DNA of 64,000 nucleotides from Flavobacterium suncheonense GH29-5 = DSM 17707 (GTDB lineage Bacteria; Bacteroidota; Bacteroidia; Flavobacteriales; Flavobacteriaceae): NCBI RefSeq assembly GCF_000430025.1, contig NZ_AUCZ01000007.1, positions 124,001 to 188,000 of the forward strand, read 5' to 3'. Shown piece by piece: positions 1 to 8,101 of this stretch (position 1 is its first letter; each line of letters starts with the position of its first letter). The notes under the pieces were generated by a model. It saw only the letters and a program-made list of their open reading frames with translations, ran no database searches and was not told where the DNA came from. The position numbers and the translations under genes were made by a program.

Positions 1-678
1 ATAGGCGCTCTCATTGCGTTTGCCGCGGTACGGAACCGGTGCTAAATACGGCGCATCCGTTTCCAAAACAATGTGCTTGAGGTCGATTTGATGCAGAAAC
101 TGATCGATTTTTCCGTTTTTAAACGTGACTACTCCGCCGATTCCCAGTTTCATGTTACAGGAAATCGCCTGAAGCGCCTGTTCATAGGTACCGCTGAAGC
201 AATGGAAGATTCCGAAAAGCTCGTCGGATTTCTCCAGTTCCAACACTTCAAAAATTTCATCGAAGGCTTCGCGACAATGAATGTTGATGGGCAATTGGTA
301 TTGCTTCGCCCACTGAATCTGCTTCTGAAACGCAATTTTCTGGATGTCCAGTGTGGTTTTGTCCCAATACAGATCGATGCCGATTTCTCCGATGGCTGCG
401 AACTTTCGTTTGCTTAGTTCCGCTTCTACGTGGGCCAGTTCGGCTTCGTAATTTTCTTTGACATAACACGGATGCAAGCCCATCATCAGATGAATATGGT
501 CCGGAAATTGCTGTTCCAGCTCGTACATTTTTTCGGTGTATGACGCATCAATCGACGGCACAAATAAACGTTTTACGCCTTTGTCGAGGGCGCGCTGAAT
601 CATTGCCGTGCGGTCTTCGGTAAATTCTTCGGAATAGAGGTGCGTATGCGTGTCGGTTAAAACGAAATCGGTAGTCAA
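1..678 (-). CDS. tatD: TatD family metal-dependent hydrolase, C-terminus cut by window edge
   Basis: A TIM-barrel metallohydrolase of the TatD family (3'-5' DNase-type activity in characterised members, cytoplasmic). 226 codons are present; family members are usually about 250-260 residues, so roughly the last 30 lie beyond position 1. Visible metal-site motifs in order are DTHTHLY near residue 9-15 (HxH), GEIGID, NIHCRE, FHCFSGT and ETDAPYL. The only plausible start is TTG at 678: in-frame codons upstream contain no ATG before a TAA stop. A TAATTTTG box, matching the Bacteroidota -7 element, lies on the minus strand at 714-707. Divergent from the protease gene at 750. The family assignment is secure; the precise substrate is not. 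Confidence 0.93.
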   Translation of the reverse strand, partial: MTTDFVLTDTHTHLYSEEFTEDRTAMIQRALDKGVKRLFVPSIDASYTEKMYELEQQFPDHIHLMMGLHPCYVKENYEAELAHVEAELSKRKFAAIGEIGIDLYWDKTTLDIQKIAFQKQIQWAKQYQLPINIHCREAFDEIFEVLELEKSDELFGIFHCFSGTYEQALQAISCNMKLGIGGVVTFKNGKIDQFLHQIDLKHIVLETDAPYLAPVPYRGKRNESAY

Positions 679-749
679 GGTTTCAGCATTTACAATTTTG
701 ATGGTGCAAAATTACGAAGATAGTTTCAGTTTTTGTGTATTTTTGAAAC

Positions 750-1187
750 ATGGAGCACCTGCACGACATTTTAAAAAAGAAAGGCTATAAGAAAATCAAA
801 TTCAAATTGTCTAAAACCCAGCATCTTTTAATCAAAGCGAAAATCAATGGGGTGACCGGCAATTTTATTCTGGACACCGGAGCATCCAACAGTTGTATCG
901 GTTTTGAAAGCGTGGCCTTCTTCAACCTTACCGCTCAGGATTCGCCCACTAAAGCTGCCGGAGCCGGAGCCACAGGCATGTACACCCAAATGGCTACCGA
1001 CAACACACTACAGCTTTCCCGATGGAAATCCGAACAGTTTCAGCTGATTATTTTCGACATGAGCCATGTGAATCTGGCCCTGAAGCAATACAAAGCCAAA
1101 CCGGTACACGGCATTATCGGCGCCGACATTCTTTTGAAAGGAAAAGCGGTCATCGATTACTACCATCATTACCTTTACCTGAAATAA
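750..1187 (+). CDS. Single-domain retropepsin-like aspartic protease
   Basis: 145 residues forming one clan AA aspartic protease domain. The catalytic motif LDTGAS sits at residues 41-46 (Asp42). The hydrophobic-hydrophobic-Gly partner motif of retropepsin folds appears as HGIIGADIL near residue 118-126. A single domain of this size has one catalytic Asp and would have to dimerise to be active, as in retropepsins and DDI1-like proteins. There is no signal peptide or membrane segment, so it is probably cytoplasmic. The ATG at 750 follows a TATTTTTG box at 738-745, too close to act as a normal -7 element unless the mRNA is nearly leaderless. Substrate unknown. Confidence 0.8.
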   Translation: MEHLHDILKKKGYKKIKFKLSKTQHLLIKAKINGVTGNFILDTGASNSCIGFESVAFFNLTAQDSPTKAAGAGATGMYTQMATDNTLQLSRWKSEQFQLIIFDMSHVNLALKQYKAKPVHGIIGADILLKGKAVIDYYHHYLYLK

Positions 1188-1258
1188 TTCGCTTATTTTG
1201 CAAACACACAAGCAACCTTTTTACTAATTTCAACTCTTTAAGTAAATTATCTTTAATT

Positions 1259-2182
1259 ATGAAAAAAATACTGTTTGCCCTTGTTCCTTCGCTGTTTTTC
1301 TTTTCCTGCACCGATCAGGACGACAAATTACCGCCTGTAACAGGACCGGATCCGGACGACTTTTACACCCTTTTTGACACAGCTCTAGAAACCCAGACCC
1401 AGACCTTTCAGATGAATGCGGAAGACGGTTACACGGTTTTCACCTCGGCACAGGGCGTTAAACTGGCCATCGACGGAAACTGTTTACAACTAGACGGCCA
1501 ACCCGTAACCGGAGCCGTAGACATCGAATTCGTTGAAATTTTCGACCGGGGCACAATGCTGACCACCAACAAAACCACGATGGGTTTACACAATGGTGAA
1601 AAACACCTGTTAATCTCCGGAGGGGAATTCTATGTGAATGCTACCCAAAATGGGCAACAGTTAACGTTAACCTGTTCGTATGAATTATACGTTCCGACAG
1701 CCATTACCGGAGGTACCGACAATGATATGTTACCGTTTAACGGAACTTTAGACGCCATGGGCAATGTTACCTGGGAACAATGGACCGGCGGCGAATGGTG
1801 GATAGGTTCTGTAAATGGCAACGCCGACTCTTACAACGCGATTATGGACCATTTTGGCTGGTTTAACTGCGATAAATTTATGAATACCGCAGGACCGCAT
1901 ACCACCATTTCGGCTTTTGTTCCGCAAGGTTACGGCAACGGAAACAGTATGGTGTTTATTGCTACCAGCAGTCAGCCGAATTCTTTAGGAGCGGTTTCAG
2001 GACAATACCCGGTAGGCTTAGAATGTCATTTGATTTTTGTTTCGGAAAACAACGGCAATTACATCTACTCGATCCTGCAAGATCAGACGCTTGTTGAAAA
2101 CCATCAGGTTACGTTCCATGCCAATGAAATGCAAACCGCTACGGCCGAACAATTGGTAGCCATCATCAATGCTTTACCGTAA
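1259..2182 (+). CDS. Lipoprotein of unknown function
   Basis: 307 residues from the ATG at 1259, chosen because it gives a clean lipoprotein signal peptide (MKKILFALV start, lipobox FFSC with Cys17). The reading frame is open further upstream but overlaps the protease gene and has no signal sequence there. Cys17 is followed by TDQDD, an acidic patch similar to the lipoprotein export signals that send Bacteroidota lipoproteins to the cell surface, so a surface-exposed outer-membrane lipoprotein is likely (inference). The mature part is rich in aromatic and polar beta-strand-like segments and holds several Cys. I do not recognise the family. It is followed by a bidirectional terminator. Confidence 0.75.
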   Translation: MKKILFALVPSLFFFSCTDQDDKLPPVTGPDPDDFYTLFDTALETQTQTFQMNAEDGYTVFTSAQGVKLAIDGNCLQLDGQPVTGAVDIEFVEIFDRGTMLTTNKTTMGLHNGEKHLLISGGEFYVNATQNGQQLTLTCSYELYVPTAITGGTDNDMLPFNGTLDAMGNVTWEQWTGGEWWIGSVNGNADSYNAIMDHFGWFNCDKFMNTAGPHTTISAFVPQGYGNGNSMVFIATSSQPNSLGAVSGQYPVGLECHLIFVSENNGNYIYSILQDQTLVENHQVTFHANEMQTATAEQLVAIINALP

Positions 2183-2209
2183 TAGTCTGCACAACAAACT
2201 TTAGTATAT

Positions 2210-2239
2210 AAAAAGAGCCGCTTTCCAGCGGCTCTTTTT
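2210..2239. terminator. Bidirectional hairpin terminator
   Basis: A stem of about 13 bp with core AGAGCCGCT / AGCGGCTCT and loop TTCC, flanked by A-runs on the left and T-runs on the right. It lies between convergent genes (lipoprotein on plus, MFS on minus) and can serve both. It overlaps the last bases of the MFS gene. Confidence 0.85.
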
Positions 2240-3461
2240 ATTTATACGTTAACCGCAAGGCGCGATAGGCAATTACACAACTAATCAACATCAGAATACC
2301 GCCCAGTAAGAACGGCGCACCGGCAAATTCAAACGGTGCTTCTTTGTGGGTAAAGAAGTAAAACGTATTGGTCATGAGTGGCGGGCCGACAATCGCGGAA
2401 GCACTCATTAAACTGGTTAAGGTTCCCTGAATCTCGCCCTGCTCGGTAACCGGTACTTTACTGGTGATGATGGATTGCAGCGCCGGTCCGGCAATACCGC
2501 CCAGACAGTACGGCACTAAGAAGGCGAACATCATCCAGCTTTGGGTAGCCGTGGCAAACAGCAACATCCCAAACGTGTACAAACCTAAGCCCATATAAAT
2601 ACTTTTCTCATTTCCCAGTTTCGGATTGACCCAGCGGATTAAACCGCCCTGCACGATGGCGACCAGCAAACCGATAACACCAAGGGAAATCCCCACCATT
2701 TTTTCGTCCCAGTGAAAACGGTACATGGTGAAGAAATTCCAGTTGCTGTGTACCGCATGTGAGCCTACATACAACAGAAAGATAGACACTACGAGCGCAA
2801 TTAAAGACGGATATTTTTTAAGGTTTAAGAACGCGTTAATCGGGTTGGCTCTCTTCCAGTCGAACTCGCGGCGGTTTTCTTTTTCCAGTGATTCCGGCAG
2901 GATGAAATACCCGTACAGAAAGTTCAGCAGGCATAAAATCGCAGCAGCATAAAATGGAACTCTGGCTCCGTATTGCCCCAGCAAACCACCCAGAACAGGA
3001 CCGATGATGAAGCCCAGTCCGAAAGCGGCGCCAATCATCCCGAAGTTTTTAGCGCGGTTTTCCGGAGTGCTGATGTCGGCAATGTAAGCAGAAGCCGTGG
3101 TGATACTCGCGCCCGTAAAACCGGCGATAATTCTTCCGATGAACAACCAAGTGATGGTGGGCGCCAACGCCAACAACACATAGTCGAAAGCAAAACCTAA
3201 TAACGAAATTAAAATAATAGGACGTCGGCCGAATTTGTCGCTCAAATTCCCGATTAAAGGCGCAAAAATAAATTGTGTGATGGCATAGGCAAAGGTTAAC
3301 CATCCACCGTATTTGGAGGCTTCGCTGATATCGCCGTGAATGAGTTCGGCGATTAATTTCGGAATTACCGGGATGATAATCCCCCACCCGATAATGTCAA
3401 TCAACATCGTAATAAAGATAAAGCCGATGGCGGCTTGTTTCTGGCTTTGTTTCATATACAA
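2238..3461 (-). CDS. MFS drug exporter, TetA-like (DHA1 type)
   Basis: 407 residues, the usual length for a 12-helix major facilitator drug:H+ antiporter. Motif A is seen as [11 protein letters not shown] in the loop after helix 2, and the antiporter motif C as [12 protein letters not shown] in helix 5. The first helix ([14 protein letters not shown]) is typical of the TetA/TCR group in Bacteroidota. It sits in the inner membrane and probably exports small hydrophobic compounds; tetracycline specificity cannot be read from sequence. Two ATG codons are possible (3461 and 3455). Stands alone, divergent from the T9SS surface protein gene at 3650. Confidence 0.85.
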   Translation of the reverse strand: MYMKQSQKQAAIGFIFITMLIDIIGWGIIIPVIPKLIAELIHGDISEASKYGGWLTFAYAITQFIFAPLIGNLSDKFGRRPIILISLLGFAFDYVLLALAPTITWLFIGRIIAGFTGASITTASAYIADISTPENRAKNFGMIGAAFGLGFIIGPVLGGLLGQYGARVPFYAAAILCLLNFLYGYFILPESLEKENRREFDWKRANPINAFLNLKKYPSLIALVVSIFLLYVGSHAVHSNWNFFTMYRFHWDEKMVGISLGVIGLLVAIVQGGLIRWVNPKLGNEKSIYMGLGLYTFGMLLFATATQSWMMFAFLVPYCLGGIAGPALQSIITSKVPVTEQGEIQGTLTSLMSASAIVGPPLMTNTFYFFTHKEAPFEFAGAPFLLGGILMLISCVIAYRALRLTYK

Positions 3462-3561
3462 CTTTTGTACTGCAAAGTAATTTAAAATTTTGCTAGCAAC
3501 ACTACTTTCGACACAAGGTTTTTTTCTAATAGTTTACCCGTTGTACCTTCGCTTTTTTCTT

Positions 3562-3583
3562 ACGATTATCACAAAATAATCGT
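3562..3583. repeat. Short inverted repeat upstream of the T9SS surface protein
   Basis: ACGATTAT and ATAATCGT form a perfect 8-bp inverted repeat separated by 6 nt, about 65 nt upstream of the ATG at 3650 in the divergent intergenic region. It could be an operator or a leader hairpin; nothing in the sequence decides. Confidence 0.35.
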
Positions 3584-3649
3584 TTTGGGTAATGGTTTTT
3601 TAACTTACCTTTACCCTCACAACTCATTTAGAATTAAACAGTTGAAATT

Positions 3650-6115
3650 ATGATGAAAAAATACTTTTATGCACTGGCATTGTTAATTAGTGTTTGTAAC
3701 AGTTTTGGACAGACCTGCACCACTCCAACAGCTCTAACGGTTAACAACATAACACCAACAGCTGCCACACTTTCCTGGAACCTTGGCAATTCGGAAACGC
3801 AATGGGAAGTACTGGTATTACCTGCAAACGCCACTGAACCAGATAACAGTGCGATTGGTGGCCTTACCACTAATACCAACACCGGCTTTGTTATTAATAC
3901 TTTATCTCCCTGCACCCCTTATAAATTCTATGTAAGAGCTGTTTGTGCGCCCGGTGAGACCAGCAATTGGTCGCAACCCATCGGGTTCAATACAATTTCT
4001 TCCGGTTTTAGTTGCAATGTTACTTCAAACACCTTAACTATCAATGGAGCACCGAATTCAACATATACTTATTCTATTGATGGCGGAATATCGCAAACTG
4101 TCGTAGTTGGTAGTGTCGGAACAGTAAACATAACCTTGCCGCAATTAGCTCCCGGCACACACAATGTTATGGTATGGGAAAACTTTCCTCAACTGGCGTG
4201 CACTTGTACCAGCACTTTTACCGTTCCAGAATCCCCCTATTTCGCAACCATTTTTGCAACACAAGATATTCCAACCAGCGCTTTAATGGCTGAAGTAACC
4301 GGAGGAACACCACCCTATTCCTACCAATGGAGTCTTAATGGCGCACCGATTGGCGGAGCTACATCCCAAATAATCAATATTTTAGGACTACCGGGCGGCG
4401 TCTATCAGGTAACGGTAACCGATGCTATCGGACAGACGACTTCTTCTACTTTTATTGTTCAGGAAGCCTATGTTGTGGCTAGTATGGACACCCTCACGGT
4501 ATATCCCGGCAGTAATGGTATTGCCACGTCTGCAACTTCTGTCCTTAGCAATGATTATTTAAACGGCTCCCTAATTACGCCAAACAATCAGGCGAATATT
4601 ATACTTACCCCTATTAACCTGCCTTCCGGATTTTCCATCAATCCAAACGGCACGGTTAGTGTCTTACCGGGCACTGCACCAGGTACTTATACGTTGACCT
4701 ATCAGATTTGCATTGTACAAAGTCCTAACGCTTGTTCGGTGGGAACTGTAGTTGTAACTGTGGCCAACGAAGGCTTTTTACTGAATGCGTTTGTCGATAC
4801 CAACAACAACGGTATTCAGGATAACGGGGAGAGTAATTTTACTCAGGGTACGTTCAGTTATGCTTTAAATGGTGGTACCACTAATACTGTTACCACTTCC
4901 GGCGGGTCGTATTACCTTCAGGAATCTAACCCTGCTAATTCGTATCATTTCAGTTATGCCGTTCAGCCGGAATTCAGTGCTTATCACACTGTAAACCCTG
5001 CTTCGTATAACAATGTGCAATATGTAGCCGGTTCTGGGGTTATCGTTTACAATTTTCCGGTAACGGTTTTACCTTATGCTGATGTTGCGGTAACGGTTTT
5101 ACCTTACGGAGCACCGCCAAGACCCGGTTTTAACTACACCAACATGATTGTGTACCAAAACAACGGCAACTTACCGATTGCCAGCGGAACGATTACCTTT
5201 ACCAAAGACAATGCGGTGACGCTTACCAATACTACTCCATCGGGCGTTACCACTACTGCTAACGGTTTTACCTATGATTTTGTGAACTTGCTGCCGGGCG
5301 AATCGCGCAGTATTATGGCTACCATGCTAGTACCTACGATTCCGACGGTAAATCTTGGCGGTATCCTAACCAATAACGCAACGGCTACCAATGTGGTTGC
5401 TGACGTTAACGCCAACAACAACCAACACAGCTTAACACAAGTTATCGTTGGGTCGTATGATCCAAATGACAAAACAGAAAGTCATGGCGACAGAATTGTA
5501 CATGCCACTTTTGGCAGCAACGACTACCTGACCTACACCATTCAGTTTGAAAACACCGGTACGTATTATGCTGAAAACGTACGAATAAGTGATGTGTTAG
5601 ATGCAAAACTGGATGAAACCACGGTAAAAATGATGGATGCCAGCCATGCCTACAACCTGGTTCAAACCGGAACTGCTTTAACCTGGAATATGAACGGCAT
5701 TGATTTACTTCCGGCCGGAAAAGGACACGTAACCTTCCAGATTAAACCAAAAGCGGGTTACGCGATTGGCGATATCATCCCGAATACAGCTTCTATTTAT
5801 TTCGATTTCAACCCGGCAATCGTAACCAATACGTTTACTACGGAATTTGTGTCGACCATGAGTGTTTCGGAGTTTAACGACAATACTTTTGTAGCGTATC
5901 CGAACCCAGCCAACGGCTTGATTACGGTTCGCTCGAAAAACAACACACCTATCGAAACGATTACCCTTCACGACGTCTTAGGCAAAACGGTTGGAAAACA
6001 ACATTTCACCAACACAAATGCCACTATGGATGTTTCTAACTTAAGAAGCGGCATTTACTTCCTAACGGTGGAAGCTGACAATCAGAAAAACACGATTAAG
6101 ATTGTGAAACAATAA
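3650..6115 (+). CDS. Large secreted surface protein with T9SS type A sorting domain
   Basis: 821 residues. A signal peptide (about 1-20, ending SFGQ) is followed by a fibronectin type III domain (about 22-115), then an Ig-like/SprB-type segment (GTPPYSYQW near 217), another beta-sandwich (about 275-370), an SdrD-B-like segment with the calcium-loop style motif DTNNNGIQDNGE (about 380), DUF11-like repeats and the flavobacterial domain that begins GSYDPNDK (about 600). The C-terminus (about 745-821, YPNPANG ... DVLGK ... GIYFL) is a T9SS type A sorting domain. The protein should cross the outer membrane by type IX secretion and attach to the surface. Probable adhesin; the ligand is unknown. Confidence 0.88.
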   Translation: MMKKYFYALALLISVCNSFGQTCTTPTALTVNNITPTAATLSWNLGNSETQWEVLVLPANATEPDNSAIGGLTTNTNTGFVINTLSPCTPYKFYVRAVCAPGETSNWSQPIGFNTISSGFSCNVTSNTLTINGAPNSTYTYSIDGGISQTVVVGSVGTVNITLPQLAPGTHNVMVWENFPQLACTCTSTFTVPESPYFATIFATQDIPTSALMAEVTGGTPPYSYQWSLNGAPIGGATSQIINILGLPGGVYQVTVTDAIGQTTSSTFIVQEAYVVASMDTLTVYPGSNGIATSATSVLSNDYLNGSLITPNNQANIILTPINLPSGFSINPNGTVSVLPGTAPGTYTLTYQICIVQSPNACSVGTVVVTVANEGFLLNAFVDTNNNGIQDNGESNFTQGTFSYALNGGTTNTVTTSGGSYYLQESNPANSYHFSYAVQPEFSAYHTVNPASYNNVQYVAGSGVIVYNFPVTVLPYADVAVTVLPYGAPPRPGFNYTNMIVYQNNGNLPIASGTITFTKDNAVTLTNTTPSGVTTTANGFTYDFVNLLPGESRSIMATMLVPTIPTVNLGGILTNNATATNVVADVNANNNQHSLTQVIVGSYDPNDKTESHGDRIVHATFGSNDYLTYTIQFENTGTYYAENVRISDVLDAKLDETTVKMMDASHAYNLVQTGTALTWNMNGIDLLPAGKGHVTFQIKPKAGYAIGDIIPNTASIYFDFNPAIVTNTFTTEFVSTMSVSEFNDNTFVAYPNPANGLITVRSKNNTPIETITLHDVLGKTVGKQHFTNTNATMDVSNLRSGIYFLTVEADNQKNTIKIVKQ

Positions 6116-6133
6116 ATTAGAAAGTGATACATA

Positions 6134-6167
6134 AAAAAATCCCGCTTATCACTAAGCGGGATTTTTT
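6134..6167. terminator. Bidirectional hairpin terminator
   Basis: Stem TCCCGCTTA / TAAGCGGGA with loop TCAC, flanked by an A-run and a T-run, between the convergent T9SS protein and the 135-residue gene on the minus strand. Confidence 0.85.
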
Positions 6168-6173
6168 ATTAGG

Positions 6174-6581
6174 CTACAACGTGTTTCGGTGGGCGGTGAT
6201 CGCTGCGATAAAAGCATCTACCTCGTCGATTTCTTTATTGAGGCGTTCCAGGTCTAGTTCGTTTTCCAGTAAGGCTACTACGCCATAACTTTCTTTTCGG
6301 TTTTCGAGCAGGAATTTTTTGTATTCCAGGCGGATCTTCTTTTTCACGTGCTCTTCTTTTTGTCTCCCCTCAGGTAAAACGCCGATGATGTTTTCCTCGG
6401 CGGCTATTTCCGTAAGTACTCCTTGTAAAACGGCTTCAATCTCTATGGAAGCGGTACTGTAGGTAGTGGTAAAGCGTTGCTCGGTATAGCGTTTGTGCGC
6501 CAAGTCCTCTTTTTCTTTGTTGGCCCAGGTTAACAATACATCGCAATCGGCTGTTGTGGTAATTCTGTTTAATGAATACAT
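6174..6581 (-). CDS. Conserved-looking helical protein of unknown function
   Basis: 135 residues with no signal peptide. The composition is strongly helical and charged, with heptad-like stretches (EKEDLAHKRYTEQRF; KKIRLEYKKFLLENR) that suggest coiled coils. The N-terminus (MYSLNRITT) is followed by a Thr-rich turn. It lies 138 bp downstream of the XRE/coiled-coil gene on the same strand and ends at a bidirectional terminator, so the two may form one transcription unit. The resemblance to short flavobacterial hypothetical proteins is from memory only. No enzymatic motif is visible and no function is assigned. Confidence 0.6.
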   Translation of the reverse strand: MYSLNRITTTADCDVLLTWANKEKEDLAHKRYTEQRFTTTYSTASIEIEAVLQGVLTEIAAEENIIGVLPEGRQKEEHVKKKIRLEYKKFLLENRKESYGVVALLENELDLERLNKEIDEVDAFIAAITAHRNTL

Positions 6582-6719
6582 AATTTATAATTTTAAAGTT
6601 AATACTATTCTTACGGTTTTCAAAAGTGATGCCAAAAAAAGGAGGCCTATTTCCTCTTTTTCAATTTTAACATTTTGTAAGAATATATTTCTTTTAAAAT
6701 TAATTGGTAGCGAATTGAT

Positions 6720-7253
6720 TTACAGCTCGTTTTTACTTTCTTTCATTTTTTGCTCCAGACTGTTTTTTAACATTTCGAGCTGTTCTTTTTTGAGCTGAAG
6801 TTCGGTTAAGGCATACAAATTATGGGTTCTCAGGGTACCCACCGCTCTTGCCCGTATGCCATTTGCCAAATTATTTTTAGCCGGATACGCGTTGTCGTGT
6901 TCTAAAATGGCGGCTACTTCCAGGGCGGCAAAACATTCGGCTCTTTTGTTTTCAATCGTACGGATTTGTTGGGCCACCTTGTGCTGTTTGATTTGTACCG
7001 TAAGATAATCCTGTTGCAGTTGCTCCTGCAGTTTCTTTTGCTCGGCTTTGGCGAGGGCTTGGCTTTCTTTGGAGGGGCTCTTTACTTGCTGTACCTGTTT
7101 GAGCAAGGCGGCAAGTTTTTCTGTGGCGGCCAAGGGCAAGTTGCGTTTTCCGGAAACGTACATCGACCATTGGCCTCTTTCAATCCCTAACAGATAAGCG
7201 GCTTCCTCTTGGGTTAAGCCCAGAATATTTTTTAAAGACGCGTCTTTTTTCAT
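6720..7253 (-). CDS. XRE-type HTH domain fused to a long coiled coil
   Basis: 177 residues from the ATG at 7253. Residues about 10-45 form a Cro/C1-type helix-turn-helix (LTQEEAAYLLGIERGQWS) without the usual multi-helix Xre bundle. The rest is a Gln/Lys/Glu-rich coiled coil (about 50-120) and a second helical part ending KMKESKNEL. The frame stays open 19 codons further upstream, but that part is Lys/Phe-rich and falls in the 40-bp repeats, so the 7253 start is preferred. The three repeats end exactly at the gene start, which suggests autoregulation (inference). A TATTTTTG box on the minus strand at 7315-7308 could be the -7 element. DNA-binding partner of the 6174-6581 protein is a guess. 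Confidence 0.65.
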   Translation of the reverse strand: MKKDASLKNILGLTQEEAAYLLGIERGQWSMYVSGKRNLPLAATEKLAALLKQVQQVKSPSKESQALAKAEQKKLQEQLQQDYLTVQIKQHKVAQQIRTIENKRAECFAALEVAAILEHDNAYPAKNNLANGIRARAVGTLRTHNLYALTELQLKKEQLEMLKNSLEQKMKESKNEL

Positions 7254-7255
7254 GT

Positions 7256-7375
7256 GTTGCAATTTTTTAAAAAAAATCAATTTGAAACAAAATCTGTTGC
7301 AATTTTTCAAAAATAAAAATTTTGAAACGGTTTTTGTTGCAAAATTTTAGAAAATATTTTTTTGAAACAGTTTTT
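7256..7375. repeat. Three tandem 40-bp repeats upstream of the XRE/coiled-coil gene
   Basis: Units 7256-7295, 7296-7335 and 7336-7375. In each, GTTGC begins the unit (7256, 7296, 7336) and TTTGAAAC lies 25 bases later (7281, 7321, 7361), so the period is exactly 40 bp. The spacer is an A/T tract that varies between units. GTTGCAA and TTGAAAC are near-complementary (one mismatch), so each unit is also an imperfect inverted repeat. Forty bp is close to four helical turns, placing copies on about the same DNA face. Likely operator array for the adjacent XRE protein. Confidence 0.75.
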
Positions 7376-7427
7376 TATTTGGGGTTCAGAGGTTGTGTGT
7401 TATGTTTTTTTTTTAGTTTTTTGAAAT

Positions 7428-7445
7428 ATCACCAAATTTGGTGAT
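7428..7445. promoter_or_regulatory. Perfect 18-bp palindrome, candidate operator
   Basis: ATCACCAAATTTGGTGAT is a perfect two-fold palindrome with no loop, in the AT-rich gap between the XRE/coiled-coil gene and the first cassette. A loop-free palindrome suggests a dimeric DNA-binding protein site rather than an RNA hairpin. The protein is unknown; the neighbouring XRE protein is a candidate. Confidence 0.5.
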
Positions 7446-7516
7446 TGTGTAGGTGTTTTTTTATGGTTAGGTTTGTGATATTGCTTTATGATAGTTTAAA
7501 ACATACATATTTACAA

Positions 7517-7935
7517 GTTAGCAGCAAGTGACCAAAAACTGTGTGAAAGGATTGTGAAAAACAACTAACAATGGAAAAAATACATTCAAATTACAACCTT
7601 ATGTTTACAGACATAAATATTAAATCAAATGTTGACAAAGGAGTTGTCCTAATAAATTCTTCCGATGAAAAATATATTGATTTAATGTATTTTTTAATCC
7701 AGTTGCAACATAAAGAAAATGTTTACGATTACATCATTCCTGAAATTAACGAAGTGTTACAAAATGAAAAAAAATCAAATTACGTATGTTCAGAAACTGT
7801 GTGCGCAACAATATTTGAAGAAGTAACTAAGTTGGAATGGGAAAATAGAGTAACTTCAATACCTACAAAAGATTTTAAAAGTATTCTAATGGAATATGCC
7901 GAATTTTATTGGTAGTAAAATCACCAGCTGCTAAC
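7517..7935 (+). mobile_element. Integron-like gene cassette 1
   Basis: The gene at 7571-7915 is enclosed by GTTAGCAGCAAGTGA (7517-7531) and TCACCAGCTGCTAAC (7921-7935). The second is the reverse complement of the first at 13 of 15 bases. The matching runs past the shared GTTAGC/GCTAAC core into bases specific to this cassette, as expected if both ends come from one recombination site opened on insertion of a circular cassette. No recombinase is visible in the window. Confidence 0.55.
7571..7915 (+). CDS. Orphan cassette protein, 114 residues
   Basis: 114 residues, no signal peptide or membrane segment, probably soluble. Secondary structure looks mixed, with a helix-rich middle (DLMYFLIQLQHKENV). 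I do not recognise a family. Codon and base composition are clearly more A/T-rich than the core genes on either side, consistent with acquisition. It is the only gene of cassette 1 and starts about 40 nt after the GTTAGC end. Function unknown. Confidence 0.6.
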   Translation: MEKIHSNYNLMFTDINIKSNVDKGVVLINSSDEKYIDLMYFLIQLQHKENVYDYIIPEINEVLQNEKKSNYVCSETVCATIFEEVTKLEWENRVTSIPTKDFKSILMEYAEFYW

Positions 7936-8101
7936 AGCGGTTTTCTGCAATGGCGGGATTCGGTGTTTAATGGAAGGAACTGGAATTAAAAGCCTTTGCT
8001 TCATTTCAACTTTTTTCTTTTAAACTTTTCGGTATATTTGTGAACGTCAGTAATAAAAAACCGCCACTGACAGAAAGCCGGCGGGACGTTAGCCGTAATT
8101 T
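7921..8101. repeat. attC-like cassette junction A
   Basis: A long imperfect palindrome between two orphan genes. Outer pair: GCTAAC (7930-7935) with GTTAGC (8088-8093). Inner pair: left arm 7937-7956 (core TTTTCTGCAATGGCGG) with right arm 8061-8082 (core CCGCCACTGACAGAAA), complementary apart from a few unpaired bases. This is the R''-L''...L'-R' plan of integron attC sites, but the core GTTAGCC does not fit the GTTRRRY consensus. Inside the arms is TATATTTG at 8033-8040, a perfect -7 box pointing at the next gene. Confidence 0.6.

Noticed and set aside
1022-1258. Upstream extension of the lipoprotein gene
   Set aside because: It overlaps the protease gene in another frame and removes the obvious lipoprotein signal peptide from the N-terminus.
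7256-7375. Possible CRISPR array
   Set aside because: The 40-bp units are contiguous, with drifting A/T spacers rather than unique spacers of fixed length between identical repeats, and no cas gene is present.
7921-8101. Classical integron attC site
   Set aside because: The core GTTAGCC does not fit GTTRRRY and no intI is in the window, so it is called attC-like only.
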